From assembly GCF_041346925.1 (NCBI RefSeq), contig NZ_CP166840.1, forward strand, positions 3,157,001 through 3,221,000: a stretch of 64,000 nucleotides of DNA, read 5' to 3'. The DNA comes from Agaribacterium sp. ZY112 (GTDB taxonomy: Bacteria > Pseudomonadota > Gammaproteobacteria > Pseudomonadales > Cellvibrionaceae). The notes beneath the pieces were generated by a model. The model was given only the letters and a program-made list of their open reading frames with translations, made no database searches and was not told the DNA's origin. Positions 52,760-62,113 of this stretch are shown here, piece after piece. How positions within the stretch are numbered: the first letter of the stretch is position 1; every line of letters begins with the position of its first letter. A program made the translations under genes and the position numbers.

Positions 52760-55075
52760 TTAAGGCTTTTCATCCTCATCATCTTCTAAGTCATCAATCA
52801 ATGAAGAGATGGCATCATCGAGCTCCTCCTCCGCAAGATCCAGACCTTGGGCCTCTAACATAGCTTGCACCATGTCTTCTTCCTCTTCCTCCTCTGTTGC
52901 AGGCTCTTCTTGGCTTTCTTGTGGTTCAGGCTCTTGCATGGCCATTGCATCAAGATCATCGAGGTCGTCCAGATCATCAGCGACCTCGCCCTGATCAGCT
53001 TCATCAATAACAGCATCAATGGCCTCTTCCATCGCGTCCATTAATGGCTCGTCATCTATCGCCGACTCTTCTTGAGCTGGTGCCGGTGGCACCTCTTCTG
53101 CAGCAAGCGCATCCACTGGATCAGGGCTTGCCTCTTGAATGGGTTCAGGCTCTTCAGGGCTGACATCAGGATCTAAATCCTCCATCGGAGGCTCTTCTTC
53201 TACAAGCTCCTCTTCAGCCTCGGCTTCGGGGGCTTCTTCAGCTTCGTCTTTCTCTTCTAGCTCATCAAGGATATCCGACTTGGGCCCACCCATTATTTTC
53301 TTAAATGCAATATAACCCAAAGCCAACAATAAGACGTTACCTAAACCGACTGCAGCATAGAGCATCCAAGGCGCTAAAGCTGGCTCCTCTGGCTCGGCGG
53401 ACTCTTCGAGCGCCTTGCTTGGCTGTTCTTCCACTTGAGCTTCGGGCTCTGGGCTTTCTACTTCCGGACTTTCCACTTCCGGGCTTGGCTCAACAAATGG
53501 TTTTTTCTCCTCAGCAAGCCCACCTTCGACGGAATAATCAAATTCCAACAAGGGCAAGGTATAACTCAAGGCTGTAGCTTGTTTGCTCTTGGCCCTTACT
53601 TTTAATTCGACACTGTAATGCCCTTCTTTATCGGGCATAAATTCAGCTTGCCAGTTATCCATGTCTGTCAAGCTTAACGAGCGAGTGTATTGAGCACCTT
53701 CAGGCCCTTTAATACTGGCAACAATCGTGACTGAGCCATAATCAAGTTGGGGATGAAAGGCATTAACGGTTAGTAAATAACGTGTTGCCCCCTCTCGGTA
53801 CTGCTGGCGCAACTCTGCACTGAAGGGCTGACGCAGTGTTAATTGATGCTTTAAAGAACGTTGAAAGGTTTTACCATCTACTTTTACCCTTAATTCATAG
53901 ACACCTTCATTTTCTAACGCAGGTAAATCTGCTTGATAACGGCCCTGCGGCCCAAATTGCTCTAGCCCCTGCTTCCACACTGACACTAAATTTGAATGGG
54001 AATGCCCACCAAATAACTCAGCTTCGACAGTCATTAAGGTCAAGAATTCTGGGTTGCTAATGATTTGCCCGTCTTCTTTTAAGAACGCATCAATGCTTAA
54101 CTGATCGCCAGTAACCACATTGGTCGGCAAAGGCTTCATAAGCAGATTAAGATTACTGACAACGGTAATACGGCTTGATTCGGCAATTTCGCCTTCTATA
54201 TACCACGTGCCTTCTAAGGGGCGCTTAACGGTAATTAGGTCGTAGTTATTTGCCCTGTGCCAACGCAAATCACTCTCTTTGGTTGTCGAGATAAGGCGCT
54301 GCTTATCTGGGCTAATAAGAGCTAGGGTTTCCGAGGCTTTTTCCCGAAAAATAAGAGCTGTAAATTCTTCCACACTCGAATCGATAACAAATTGATTGCC
54401 ATTTAAATCAACTTGCTCGGTAGGTGCTGCTGCATCAAAGGCCTTTAAAAAGACCTGCATAAGTTCATCGGCATTTCTAGCAATGTCGGCTAAACCATCG
54501 GTAGCGACAGAGATCTTATTCATTAGGTCTCTATCCGCATTGTCGGACAGCGCAATGGTATGGATTCGATACCCTGCCGCAGCGAGCTTGGGTGTCACCT
54601 CGTCAACTATACGTCGCCATTCGCGTTGGTTGAGTTCGGGGTCTTTGTCGATATCAACAACCCCATCGGTTAGCAGAATTATTTGCTTGGTTTGAGAGCT
54701 GTCGGTATAGCTAAGGTCATAGGCGGCTTTTTCTAATGCTGTACCAATGTTGGTATATAAACCAACCGAATTGATATTTTGAGCTTCTCGCTTGGCAAGC
54801 TCGCGCCACTTAGCATCAACCTCTTGATGCTTTACCAACATATTGACCCATTTGCCAAATGTCCATACACCGGCTTTACCTTGCTCTGGAAGCAGTTCAA
54901 CAAGCAACTCAACCGAGGGCTGACGCAGATTATTCGGGTCGTTGCGCTTCATACTACCGCTGACATCAATAACTAGGCGCACGTCATTAGTGCTTGCCTC
55001 TTGGCTACTGGCAAAGCCAGATAGCGCGAGCAACGCAGTAAAAAGAAAAATAGTAGTAGATCGGTATAGAGACAT
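52760..55075 (-). CDS. von Willebrand factor A protein with membrane anchor and long acidic tail
   Basis: The 771-residue protein has a signal peptide (residues 1-24), a vWA domain beginning DVRLVIDVSGSMKR with the metal-site DxSGS at 37-41, then beta-rich domains (about residues 230-540), a single membrane segment (about 567-592) and a cytoplasmic tail of about 180 residues made mostly of Glu, Asp, Pro and Ala. The periplasmic vWA would bind a partner through Mg2+. The acidic tail could act as a docking or charge-mimic segment. It precedes a small membrane-protein gene's 3' side on the same strand. A similar build is known in marine gammaproteobacteria, but I know no function. Confidence 0.78.
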   Translation of the reverse strand: MSLYRSTTIFLFTALLALSGFASSQEASTNDVRLVIDVSGSMKRNDPNNLRQPSVELLVELLPEQGKAGVWTFGKWVNMLVKHQEVDAKWRELAKREAQNINSVGLYTNIGTALEKAAYDLSYTDSSQTKQIILLTDGVVDIDKDPELNQREWRRIVDEVTPKLAAAGYRIHTIALSDNADRDLMNKISVATDGLADIARNADELMQVFLKAFDAAAPTEQVDLNGNQFVIDSSVEEFTALIFREKASETLALISPDKQRLISTTKESDLRWHRANNYDLITVKRPLEGTWYIEGEIAESSRITVVSNLNLLMKPLPTNVVTGDQLSIDAFLKEDGQIISNPEFLTLMTVEAELFGGHSHSNLVSVWKQGLEQFGPQGRYQADLPALENEGVYELRVKVDGKTFQRSLKHQLTLRQPFSAELRQQYREGATRYLLTVNAFHPQLDYGSVTIVASIKGPEGAQYTRSLSLTDMDNWQAEFMPDKEGHYSVELKVRAKSKQATALSYTLPLLEFDYSVEGGLAEEKKPFVEPSPEVESPEVESPEPEAQVEEQPSKALEESAEPEEPALAPWMLYAAVGLGNVLLLALGYIAFKKIMGGPKSDILDELEEKDEAEEAPEAEAEEELVEEEPPMEDLDPDVSPEEPEPIQEASPDPVDALAAEEVPPAPAQEESAIDDEPLMDAMEEAIDAVIDEADQGEVADDLDDLDDLDAMAMQEPEPQESQEEPATEEEEEEDMVQAMLEAQGLDLAEEELDDAISSLIDDLEDDEDEKP

Positions 55076-55171
55076 TTAGGTCCCGTCGGCAGCTTGGCTA
55101 TAAAATTCAGTTATAACTACTGATAAGTTATAGCAGGCTTTGAGAGCTGCTGCCGACTTAGGCGGGCAAGT

Positions 55172-55507
55172 TTAAGCGCTTTTTCTGCTAAACCATTGCC
55201 AAAAAGCCAAAGCGCTAGAGAGGGCAAGCGCAGCACAAATGGCTATTAGAAGTGGGAAGCCTGCACGCATAAAACCACCCTCTCGAGCAAGCAGAAGATC
55301 AGCCACAGAGCTTAACCAAGCTGGGCTCATATACCCTTGATCACCCAAGGTGTACCAAGGCGTAAATAAGATGGCAGCCAATAAGGCTCTAAGCAACTGC
55401 TTAAGCTCGCGCCACCAATTGCGACTGACGTACCAAAAAACCACGTAGAACAAAACAGAAGCGCCCAGGTAGTAGGCCCATGCTAATAAGTGTTCATGTT
55501 CTGTCAT
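55172..55507 (-). CDS. Small membrane protein, function unknown
   Basis: I start it at the ATG of 55507, which has AAAGGAAA 5 bases upstream; a longer frame to 55573 overlaps ycgN. The protein of 111 residues has three membrane segments (about 10-28, 36-52 and 84-103). It follows ycgN after 10 bases and precedes the vWA gene, so it probably shares a transcript with both. No family recognised. Confidence 0.65.
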   Translation of the reverse strand: MTEHEHLLAWAYYLGASVLFYVVFWYVSRNWWRELKQLLRALLAAILFTPWYTLGDQGYMSPAWLSSVADLLLAREGGFMRAGFPLLIAICAALALSSALAFWQWFSRKSA

Positions 55508-55517
55508 TGTATTTCCT

Positions 55518-55961
55518 TTATTTTTCCACCCAGCGGACAACTCGCTCTTGCCATTGGTCCTCTGGTAAACCAAGTTCCGACACGCTTTGTTTCTTTGCCG
55601 ATACTTCTAAACTATGCACAAGACTCTTATCACCCGATAACAACCAGTGCCAATAAGGCAGCTCTCGCCCCATTGCTAAACGCCGATAAGCACAGGTATC
55701 AGGCAGCCAATAAAAACGCTTGGCGGTGTCTGCATCAAAAGGCACACAATCGGGCACATTAACATGGCGATTCTCATAATCCCCACAACGGCACTGATCA
55801 AGCTCTAGATATCGACAACGAATATCTGTCACTGCGACCTTGCCTGTATCTTCGTCTTCTAGCTTATGTAAGCAACACAAGGCGCAACCATCACAGAGCG
55901 CTTCCCACTCATCGCGTTCAAGCTCTTCTAAGTTGTACTTAGACCAAAACTGATCTCGCAT
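55518..55961 (-). CDS. YcgN family cysteine-cluster protein
   Basis: The 147-residue protein belongs to the YcgN/UPF0260 family, with a cluster of conserved cysteines (WEALCDGCALCCLHKLEDEDTG, then RCRYLELDQCRCGDYENR and CVPF) that likely binds a metal ion or iron-sulphur cluster. Function unknown. Its start overlaps the ycgL stop as TAATG. The ycgN-ycgL-rnd neighbourhood is conserved among gammaproteobacteria. Confidence 0.88.
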   Translation of the reverse strand: MRDQFWSKYNLEELERDEWEALCDGCALCCLHKLEDEDTGKVAVTDIRCRYLELDQCRCGDYENRHVNVPDCVPFDADTAKRFYWLPDTCAYRRLAMGRELPYWHWLLSGDKSLVHSLEVSAKKQSVSELGLPEDQWQERVVRWVEK

Positions 55962-56224
55962 TAGCTTTTTAGTTGCTCTTCGACACTGATTTTAGGTGGC
56001 ATCTGTAAAAAGAATTTTTGTTCTTTTAATTGTTCAAGCACATCTTTAGCTTTCACACGTGCAAGCTGTTTATCTTCATCTAAGGCCAAACCCATTGCAT
56101 ATTCGGGCTGTCCAAAGCTTTTTAATAAGGCCTCAGGAAGCTCCAATAAGTCTTGACCTCTATTCACATAAAGATAAAGCCCTTCTTTTTTACCACTGCG
56201 GTAAATATCCACCAAAGTTTTCAT
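55961..56224 (-). CDS. YcgL domain protein
   Basis: The 87-residue protein matches YcgL: VDIYRSGKKEGLYLYVNRGQDLLELPEALLKSFGQPE. The function is unknown. It sits between rnd (14-base gap) and ycgN (TAATG overlap) and is probably co-transcribed with both. Confidence 0.88.
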   Translation of the reverse strand: MKTLVDIYRSGKKEGLYLYVNRGQDLLELPEALLKSFGQPEYAMGLALDEDKQLARVKAKDVLEQLKEQKFFLQMPPKISVEEQLKS

Positions 56225-56238
56225 GACGAGATAACAGC

Positions 56239-57378
56239 CTATAACTTTTTTAAATGTTCGATCAATGTTGCTTTAAGCGCTTGCTCACGCCAGCCATCAA
56301 ACATCGACTCAATTTCTTGCCACTGCTCAGCAAGGGCCAAGCGCAGCATGTGTTCACAGCCTTTTTTTCTAAATAAGTGCTCTGTAGCAACACCCAACTC
56401 AAGCGCAAGCTCATTGATTACGGCTCGGAAGTTTTGCAGTTTCTCACGCTGAGCTTTATCAAAAGGTTTAGGCAAGACATCAACCAAAGCTGTTTCATCC
56501 AGCTCGCTAACCTGCTCAACAATTGACATTATATGGCGGCCATTCTTATTGATAATGCGCTCACTCACGCCCTCAATACCACGTAACTGAGAAATATGCT
56601 CAGGCGCTTTTATCGCAATATCAAACAGGGCTGATTCTTTTAATAAACGATTGCGAGGCATGTCCAGCTGCTGCGCTAGATTTTCTCGCCAATCAGCCAA
56701 ATAAGTTAACAAGGTTAATTGGCGGGCATTTAATTTCCATGCACTTTTTATTCGCTCAACCGCACGCTTACCCACTTGCAAAGCTTTGAACTGTCGATAG
56801 CTACGACGGCCCTCTTCCATGACCCACTCAAGCTTGTTTTGCTCTTCTAACTTAGCCATTAACACTTCGGCTAATTTATAAAGATACTCCACATCCAATG
56901 CCGCATACATAATTTGCGGTTTACTCAGAGGTCTCTGCAACCAATCGGAGCGTGTTTCTCCTTTTGGTAAAACACAATCTAGCTCTTGCTCAACTAAGGC
57001 GCCATAGCCCATAGAAGCGGCGCCACCAGTAAAGGCTACGGCTACTTGAGTATCAAAAATACAAGCCGGAATACAGCCCACTTCTTGTTGCAACACTTCG
57101 AGATCTTCCCCACAAGCATGCATGGCAATGATGCGATGCTCATCGTCTAGCAATTCAATAAGCGGGTACCAGTCTTGAATTGTTTTTGGATCAATTAAGT
57201 AGCTTGCGTCACCATCACTGAGCTGAATTAAACCTGCGATGGGGTAATAGGTATTGGTACGAATAAATTCTGTATCAAGAACTAATAATCGCTTTTCTTG
57301 CCAGCGTTCGCAAACTTGCTCTAAGGCTTGATCACTGTCTATCCAGTGAATTTCCTGCTTAAGTAAATCTTCAACCAT
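56239..57378 (-). CDS. rnd: Ribonuclease D
   Basis: RNase D is a 3'-5' exoribonuclease trimming tRNA and other small RNAs. The 379-residue protein has the DEDD catalytic set: LVLDTEFIRTNTYYP (Asp, Glu), MHACGEDLEVL (Asp) and MYAALDVEYLYKL (Tyr, Asp), plus an HRDC domain from about residue 210 (AWRENLAQQLDMPRNRLLKE-like). Its ATG overlaps the recR stop by one base (TAATG). Confidence 0.94.
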   Translation of the reverse strand: MVEDLLKQEIHWIDSDQALEQVCERWQEKRLLVLDTEFIRTNTYYPIAGLIQLSDGDASYLIDPKTIQDWYPLIELLDDEHRIIAMHACGEDLEVLQQEVGCIPACIFDTQVAVAFTGGAASMGYGALVEQELDCVLPKGETRSDWLQRPLSKPQIMYAALDVEYLYKLAEVLMAKLEEQNKLEWVMEEGRRSYRQFKALQVGKRAVERIKSAWKLNARQLTLLTYLADWRENLAQQLDMPRNRLLKESALFDIAIKAPEHISQLRGIEGVSERIINKNGRHIMSIVEQVSELDETALVDVLPKPFDKAQREKLQNFRAVINELALELGVATEHLFRKKGCEHMLRLALAEQWQEIESMFDGWREQALKATLIEHLKKL

Positions 57379-57971
57379 TAGAGTTCTCGTCGTGAGCTAA
57401 GTGCATGAGCTAATGTGCCACCATCAATAAATTCAAGTTCGCCGCCGATGGGTACGCCATGAGCAATACGACTTACTTTTACATTCGCGCTTTTGGCTTT
57501 ATCCGCTATATAGTGCGCTGTTGCCTCGCCCTCCATACTGGGGTTGGTGGCCACAATAATTTCATCGAGCCCAGCTTGCTGCATTTTTTCAACCAAGATA
57601 TTAAGCCCTATGTCTGCCGGTCCAATGCCATCGATTGGTGACAGCCTTCCATGCAAAACAAAATAATGGCCACTAAAAGTACCACTTTGTTCTACAGCTA
57701 AGACATCGGCTGGACTTTCAACCACACAAACCAATGCAGCATTACGCCTAGGATTGGCGCAAAGTTGGCACGGACTGCACTCGCTCAGGGTTCGACAATT
57801 ACCACACTGCTGAACCTTGTCAGCACTTTGTTGCAAGGCTTCAGCTAAGCGCACTGCACCAGCTCGCTCGTGCTCAAGTAAGTGCAAGGCCATACGCTGA
57901 GCGCTCTTAGGCCCAACACCGGGCAACACTTTAAGCGAGCTAATTAATTCATCGATTAACGGAGAAAACAT
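57378..57971 (-). CDS. recR: Recombination protein RecR
   Basis: RecR works with RecO and RecF to load RecA on gapped DNA. The 197-residue protein has a helix-hairpin-helix (LKVLPGVGPKSAQRMALHLL), a four-Cys zinc finger (Cys56, 59, 68, 71) and a TOPRIM domain (VCVVESPADVLAVE, then VATNPSMEGEATAHYI). It lies in the classic dnaX-ebfC-recR order. Confidence 0.96.
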   Translation of the reverse strand: MFSPLIDELISSLKVLPGVGPKSAQRMALHLLEHERAGAVRLAEALQQSADKVQQCGNCRTLSECSPCQLCANPRRNAALVCVVESPADVLAVEQSGTFSGHYFVLHGRLSPIDGIGPADIGLNILVEKMQQAGLDEIIVATNPSMEGEATAHYIADKAKSANVKVSRIAHGVPIGGELEFIDGGTLAHALSSRREL

Positions 57972-57986
57972 CCAACAGCCTAATTA

Positions 57987-58307
57987 TTAAAATGGCATTT
58001 TAAAACCCGGAGGCATGCTCATGCCTCCGGTTAAATCACTTAAACTAGACTGGTTCTTTTCTTCAACACGGCGTACCGCATCATTGACGGCAGCAGCAAG
58101 TAAATCTTCCAGCATAGAAATATCTTCATCTTTTAACATAGGGTCAATGCTTACTTTTTTAACATCGTGGCGCCCTGTCATCACGACTTTAACCATGCCT
58201 GCACCGGCCTGACCTTCCACTTCTGTATTGGCCAAATCTTCCTGCATTTTTTGCATGTTTTCTTGAAGCTGCTGTGCTTGCTTCATCATGTCACCAAGAC
58301 CTTTCAT
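57987..58307 (-). CDS. ebfC: YbaB/EbfC-family nucleoid-associated protein
   Basis: The 106-residue protein has the YbaB/EbfC sequence pattern: [38 protein letters not shown], with the C-terminal [18 protein letters not shown]. It binds DNA as a dimer and lies between dnaX and recR, as in most bacteria. Confidence 0.95.
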   Translation of the reverse strand: MKGLGDMMKQAQQLQENMQKMQEDLANTEVEGQAGAGMVKVVMTGRHDVKKVSIDPMLKDEDISMLEDLLAAAVNDAVRRVEEKNQSSLSDLTGGMSMPPGFKMPF

Positions 58308-58357
58308 AACTACCTCTTAGTTTGCATGTATAAAATACATATATAGATTGTTCTTCA

Positions 58358-60739
58358 TTAAGCATCGTGCACTTGCAGCGAAGCTTCATTTAACACGGCG
58401 GCAAACTGTTGCTCTAAAGTCTGCACAACTGCATCACCGCGCATAGCCGCAAGCGCTTCCACACGGCGCTCTTGTTTTTTGCGTTCGCGCCATTGAGCGG
58501 GTGTTTCCATGTCACTTTGCAGCTCGCCTACTTCTATATTTACCTCAATGGATTCAGAGAAATAGACACTTAAAGCTTGCCCCAAACTTTCGGCGTGCTC
58601 TTTATTTAAAAAGCCACCGGCTAATTGATCTTGCAAGAAATAAAGCGTGCGGCCTTGCTTGTTAATACACACAAAACCCGATGCCGTCATTCTAAGCACC
58701 CCAGCAATAGCAAGCTGATTGTAAACAGAGATCCAATTATGAGGTTGGAATTCGTCAAAACTAAGCTTAGGTAAGGCTTCTTTATTAGACTCAGCGGCAG
58801 TGGGTTCATCTATACGCTCCACCGCACGCTGGACATGGGCAGATGCAATATCACGGCTTAACTCGTCTAGATTTTTCGCAGAAGATGGATCATCTGCACG
58901 CCCCTCTAAGCTCTGGCCAATACTGGCTATAGCGGCTTGCGCTCGCTCTTGAGATGCGGCCAAATCAGGCTCGTCATGTAGCGGCTCATTACTTAAGGCT
59001 TCAGCTTGCTCGCTATCGCGATTATCAATAGAAACAGAGGCTGATGAGTGAGCCTCTTGAACATCAACAGGCACACTTACATGCTCAACTTGGCTAGCGC
59101 CCTCTTTATTAGAAGGCTCTTGAGTCGAGCTATGCGAGCTTAGACGATCGGCTTCTGCCTCAGCTTGAGTATCATGCTGTGGAGAAAGCACTTCTGTAAT
59201 GCCATGATCAGCCTCAGTATTGAGCGCTGCTCCTAGCTCAACAACCTCACTAGCTGTAGTATCTAGCTGATTATCATGCTGCCCTGATTCAAGACTGCGC
59301 TCACTTTGAGTCGATTCAGTTTGCTGTGGTTCCGAGTTTGTTAACTCTTGGCTGACAGACTCTGCAGCCACGGTTTCGGTGCCAGTGCTGCCCTGCACAA
59401 AAGATTCGTGAAGACTTTGCGCCTCATCGGCGCCACTAGGCTTTTTTGGGCTAGATCCCTCCCCTGCGGATTCGTCTGACCAAGGCGGTTGATCTGCTTG
59501 AGCAGCTGGTTCTTGAGCTTGGGCTGATTCAGTCTCTACAGCGGGGCTTACTGGCGGTTCAAGCGCTGATTCTGCTCGGCTTGCATTAAGAGCCGCCACT
59601 TGGGCCTGCTGCTTTGCTGCATCTTCTAAGGTTTGCGTTGGTACATCAACCACGCCTTGCGGCTTAAAGGCCAACATACGCAACAACGTCATCTCAAAGC
59701 CGGTTCTTGGCACTGCAGAATATTGCAGATCACGCTGCCCCATCAGGGCTGTTTGATAAAACAACTGCACATCTTCAGGAGCCAACTGGCTAGCAAAGGC
59801 CAAAATTTGCTCCTTGTCGCCAAAACTGTTGTCTAAGGCTGAAGGGAGAGCCTGCGCAATAGCAATACGATGTAAAACCGTTTGTAAATCAGCCAAGGCT
59901 GCCGAGTAGTCTGGCGCATGCTCGGCAAACTTAGCCACAGCATCTAACAAAGCCCCGCCATCTTCTTGCAGCAAGGCTTCAACCAAGCTTTGGGTAAATT
60001 TATGGTCAATGCTGCCAAGCATAGAGGCCACGTCAGCATCTTTTAGCTTGCCGTTACCAAAGGCAATTGCCTGATCGGTTAAGCTAAGGCCATCACGCAT
60101 ACTGCCATCGGCTGCTCGAGCCAATTGCCACAAAGCACCTGTATCAAATTCAACCATTTCTTCTGCAAGAATGTTTTGCAGGTGTGCCACGATCTTCTCG
60201 GGGCTCATGTTCTTAAGGTTAAACTGCAGGCAGCGAGAAAGAATGGTTGCCGGTAGTTTTTGCGGGTCTGTTGTTGCCAACAAAAACTTCACATGCTCAG
60301 GAGGCTCTTCGAGCGTTTTTAACAAAGCGTTAAAGCTCGAATTCGAGAGCATGTGTACTTCATCGATCAGGTAGATCTTATAACGGCCGCTAGTAGGTGA
60401 GTACTGCACGTTATCGAGTAACTCACGTGTATCTTCAACTTTGGTCCTTGAGGCCGCATCCACCTCAATTAAATCGACAAAACGACCTTCATTAATCTCA
60501 ATACAAGTTTGGCAGGCACCACAAGGCGAAGAGCCAACACCGGTCTCACAATTAAGACAGCGAGCCAAGATACGGGCAACCGTGGTCTTACCAACACCAC
60601 GAGTACCGGTAAATAAATAGGCGTGATGTAAACGATTGTGATCCAAAGCATTGATAAGCGCTTTTAAGACGTGCTCCTGCCCGACCATCTCACTAAAAAT
60701 ACGAGGTCGCCATTTACGCGCTAATACCTGATAACTCAT
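58358..60739 (-). CDS. dnaX: DNA polymerase III subunits tau and gamma
   Basis: DnaX is the clamp-loader ATPase. I start at the ATG of 60739 (MSYQVLARKWRP), not the upstream in-frame start at 60796. The 793-residue tau has Walker A GTRGVGKT at 45-52, four zinc Cys (64, 73, 76, 79), Walker B YLIDEVHML and the sensor region. A long, low-complexity acidic/Ser linker (about residues 395-640) leads to the tau C-terminal domain that contacts the polymerase. A -1 frameshift at codon 433 would give a gamma form of 434 residues, close to the E. coli length. Confidence 0.96.
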   Translation of the reverse strand: MSYQVLARKWRPRIFSEMVGQEHVLKALINALDHNRLHHAYLFTGTRGVGKTTVARILARCLNCETGVGSSPCGACQTCIEINEGRFVDLIEVDAASRTKVEDTRELLDNVQYSPTSGRYKIYLIDEVHMLSNSSFNALLKTLEEPPEHVKFLLATTDPQKLPATILSRCLQFNLKNMSPEKIVAHLQNILAEEMVEFDTGALWQLARAADGSMRDGLSLTDQAIAFGNGKLKDADVASMLGSIDHKFTQSLVEALLQEDGGALLDAVAKFAEHAPDYSAALADLQTVLHRIAIAQALPSALDNSFGDKEQILAFASQLAPEDVQLFYQTALMGQRDLQYSAVPRTGFEMTLLRMLAFKPQGVVDVPTQTLEDAAKQQAQVAALNASRAESALEPPVSPAVETESAQAQEPAAQADQPPWSDESAGEGSSPKKPSGADEAQSLHESFVQGSTGTETVAAESVSQELTNSEPQQTESTQSERSLESGQHDNQLDTTASEVVELGAALNTEADHGITEVLSPQHDTQAEAEADRLSSHSSTQEPSNKEGASQVEHVSVPVDVQEAHSSASVSIDNRDSEQAEALSNEPLHDEPDLAASQERAQAAIASIGQSLEGRADDPSSAKNLDELSRDIASAHVQRAVERIDEPTAAESNKEALPKLSFDEFQPHNWISVYNQLAIAGVLRMTASGFVCINKQGRTLYFLQDQLAGGFLNKEHAESLGQALSVYFSESIEVNIEVGELQSDMETPAQWRERKKQERRVEALAAMRGDAVVQTLEQQFAAVLNEASLQVHDA
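59441..59447 (-). promoter_or_regulatory. dnaX programmed -1 frameshift site (tau to gamma)
   Basis: On the minus strand the codons CCA AAA AAG hold the heptamer A AAA AAG in the slippery phase. After a -1 slip the next codons are GCC and then TAG. A Shine-Dalgarno-like GGGGAGGGA lies about 8 bases upstream, and GCGCC-GATGA-GGCGC downstream can form a hairpin. These are the three elements known in E. coli dnaX. Confidence 0.88.
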
Positions 60740-60957
60740 GCTGCTTGGAATCCTATTGAGCAAAGCAAAGAGATCGATTATACCCACAATAGGCACTAAA
60801 CGCAGCGATCAATGCTCAGGCAACAAGTAAGAAAAACAGAGCCTGCAAAAGCGGCTAGATAGCCAACACAAGACTTAGGTCGAACATGCTAAAGTACGGG
60901 CCTTTTTATACGTTTTATTAGCTTTACGTATGTATACAACTTACACGGGAAAAGACG

Positions 60958-61779
60958 ATGAGCAGTCAAAGCAGTATCCTACCTCCAATCGGTTACGGCA
61001 CTTGGAATCGAGACAAACCCACGGCCTATCAAGGCGTGCTAGACGCTTTAGAGCTAGGCTATCGCCATATAGACACCGCCCAAGCTTACGATAATGAAGA
61101 GGCCGTTGGTCAAGCCATAAGTGATAGCTCCGTCTCACGCTCTGACATCTTTATTTGCACCAAAGTTGACCCGGTAAACTATGGTCCAGGGCAAGTACGC
61201 TTAAGTGTTGAGTCATCACTCAAAAAACTCCAAACAGATGAAGTCGACCTACTCTTGCTGCACTTCCCATCACTACATGATGAATATCCTATTGAGGACT
61301 ATGTCGGCCAATTTATCGATGTTTATGACTCAGGCCTGTGCAAACATATCGGTGTCTCAAACTTCACCCAGAAATACATCCGCCAAACCTTAATGATGCT
61401 GGATGAGCGCACGCTGGCCACAAACCAAGTTGAACTTCACGCCTATATGCAAAACAAAGCTATTGCTAAGTTTTGTAGCGAACTGGATATTCCTATTACA
61501 GCCTACTCTCCGCTTGCTCGTGGCGCCCTATTGGACGACAGTGTTATTAATGAGATTGCCGCTGAGCACCAAGCCAGCAACTCACAAATAGCCTTGGCCT
61601 TTTTGCTAAACAAGGGCTATAGCGTTATTCCCTCTTCTGCCAACAAGCAACGTATCACCGACAATTTAGCAGCGACAAAGATCACATTAAGCAAGCAAGA
61701 GCTACAACGTATAGAAGCCTTAGAGCAAGGCATGCGCTTAGTCGACGCGGATTGGTGCCCTGAATGGGATACATATTAA
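60958..61779 (+). CDS. Aldo/keto reductase
   Basis: The 273-residue protein has the AKR barrel and catalytic tetrad: Asp39 and Tyr44 (GYRHIDTAQAYDNE), Lys69 (ICTKVDP) and His102 (LLLHFPS), with GVSNFTQKYI and the NADPH-binding VIPSSANKQRITDNL near the C-terminus. It reduces carbonyls with NADPH; the substrate is not evident. It faces away from dnaX and towards the ffs-like fragment. Confidence 0.92.
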   Translation: MSSQSSILPPIGYGTWNRDKPTAYQGVLDALELGYRHIDTAQAYDNEEAVGQAISDSSVSRSDIFICTKVDPVNYGPGQVRLSVESSLKKLQTDEVDLLLLHFPSLHDEYPIEDYVGQFIDVYDSGLCKHIGVSNFTQKYIRQTLMMLDERTLATNQVELHAYMQNKAIAKFCSELDIPITAYSPLARGALLDDSVINEIAAEHQASNSQIALAFLLNKGYSVIPSSANKQRITDNLAATKITLSKQELQRIEALEQGMRLVDADWCPEWDTY

Positions 61780-61808
61780 AGCGAAGCTAAAAGATTAACT
61801 AAAGAGAT

Positions 61809-61875
61809 AAAAAATAGGGGGTGACTGAGGGCGGGTCTTGGAAGCGACCCAACCCAGCCACATCCCGGCACACAT
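61809..61875 (-). ncRNA. ffs: 3' fragment resembling SRP (4.5S) RNA gene, probable attachment site
   Basis: On the minus strand GTGTGCCGGGATGTGGCTGG matches the 3' arm of gammaproteobacterial 4.5S RNA (E. coli has GTGTGCCGGGATGTAGCTGG), followed by a CCCCC segment and a T-run terminator (ATTTTTTA, complementary to 61809-61816). The conserved SRP core GGTCCGGAAGGAAGCAGCC is missing upstream, so the gene is incomplete here. ffs normally lies upstream of dnaX. A fragment followed by a recombinase relic fits the copied end of an element integrated at ffs. The 3' part is longer than in E. coli, so the RNA could differ in detail. Confidence 0.6.
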
Positions 61876-62113
61876 TGCCAATTCTTGCCAGCATCTCCTT
61901 ATCCTCTTTGGAACTACCCACAGTTAATAGCAACATGTTAGCTCTAGGTCAGGCCCCATAAGCGATTGAGAGAGATTTCGTAACCGCTTAAACGATAAAG
62001 TGATGCTTCAATTAAGATTTGGTTACCTCTGTCATGCTGCAAACCTACCCCCTTAAAACGCATAAAAACTGATCAACCCTTAGTAAACTGTCAGACTCAG
62101 GTGTCAGACTATT
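61876..62113. other. Short non-coding stretch between the ffs-like fragment and the integrase relic
   Basis: No gene is evident. This is where the element's left attachment core and the integrase promoter would lie. Direct repeats could be tested only with the other end of the element, which is outside the window. Confidence 0.4.

Noticed and set aside
60797..60957. SRP RNA gene directly between dnaX and the aldo/keto reductase
   Set aside because: No 4.5S-like sequence is present there; the only ffs-like sequence is the 3' fragment beyond the reductase gene.
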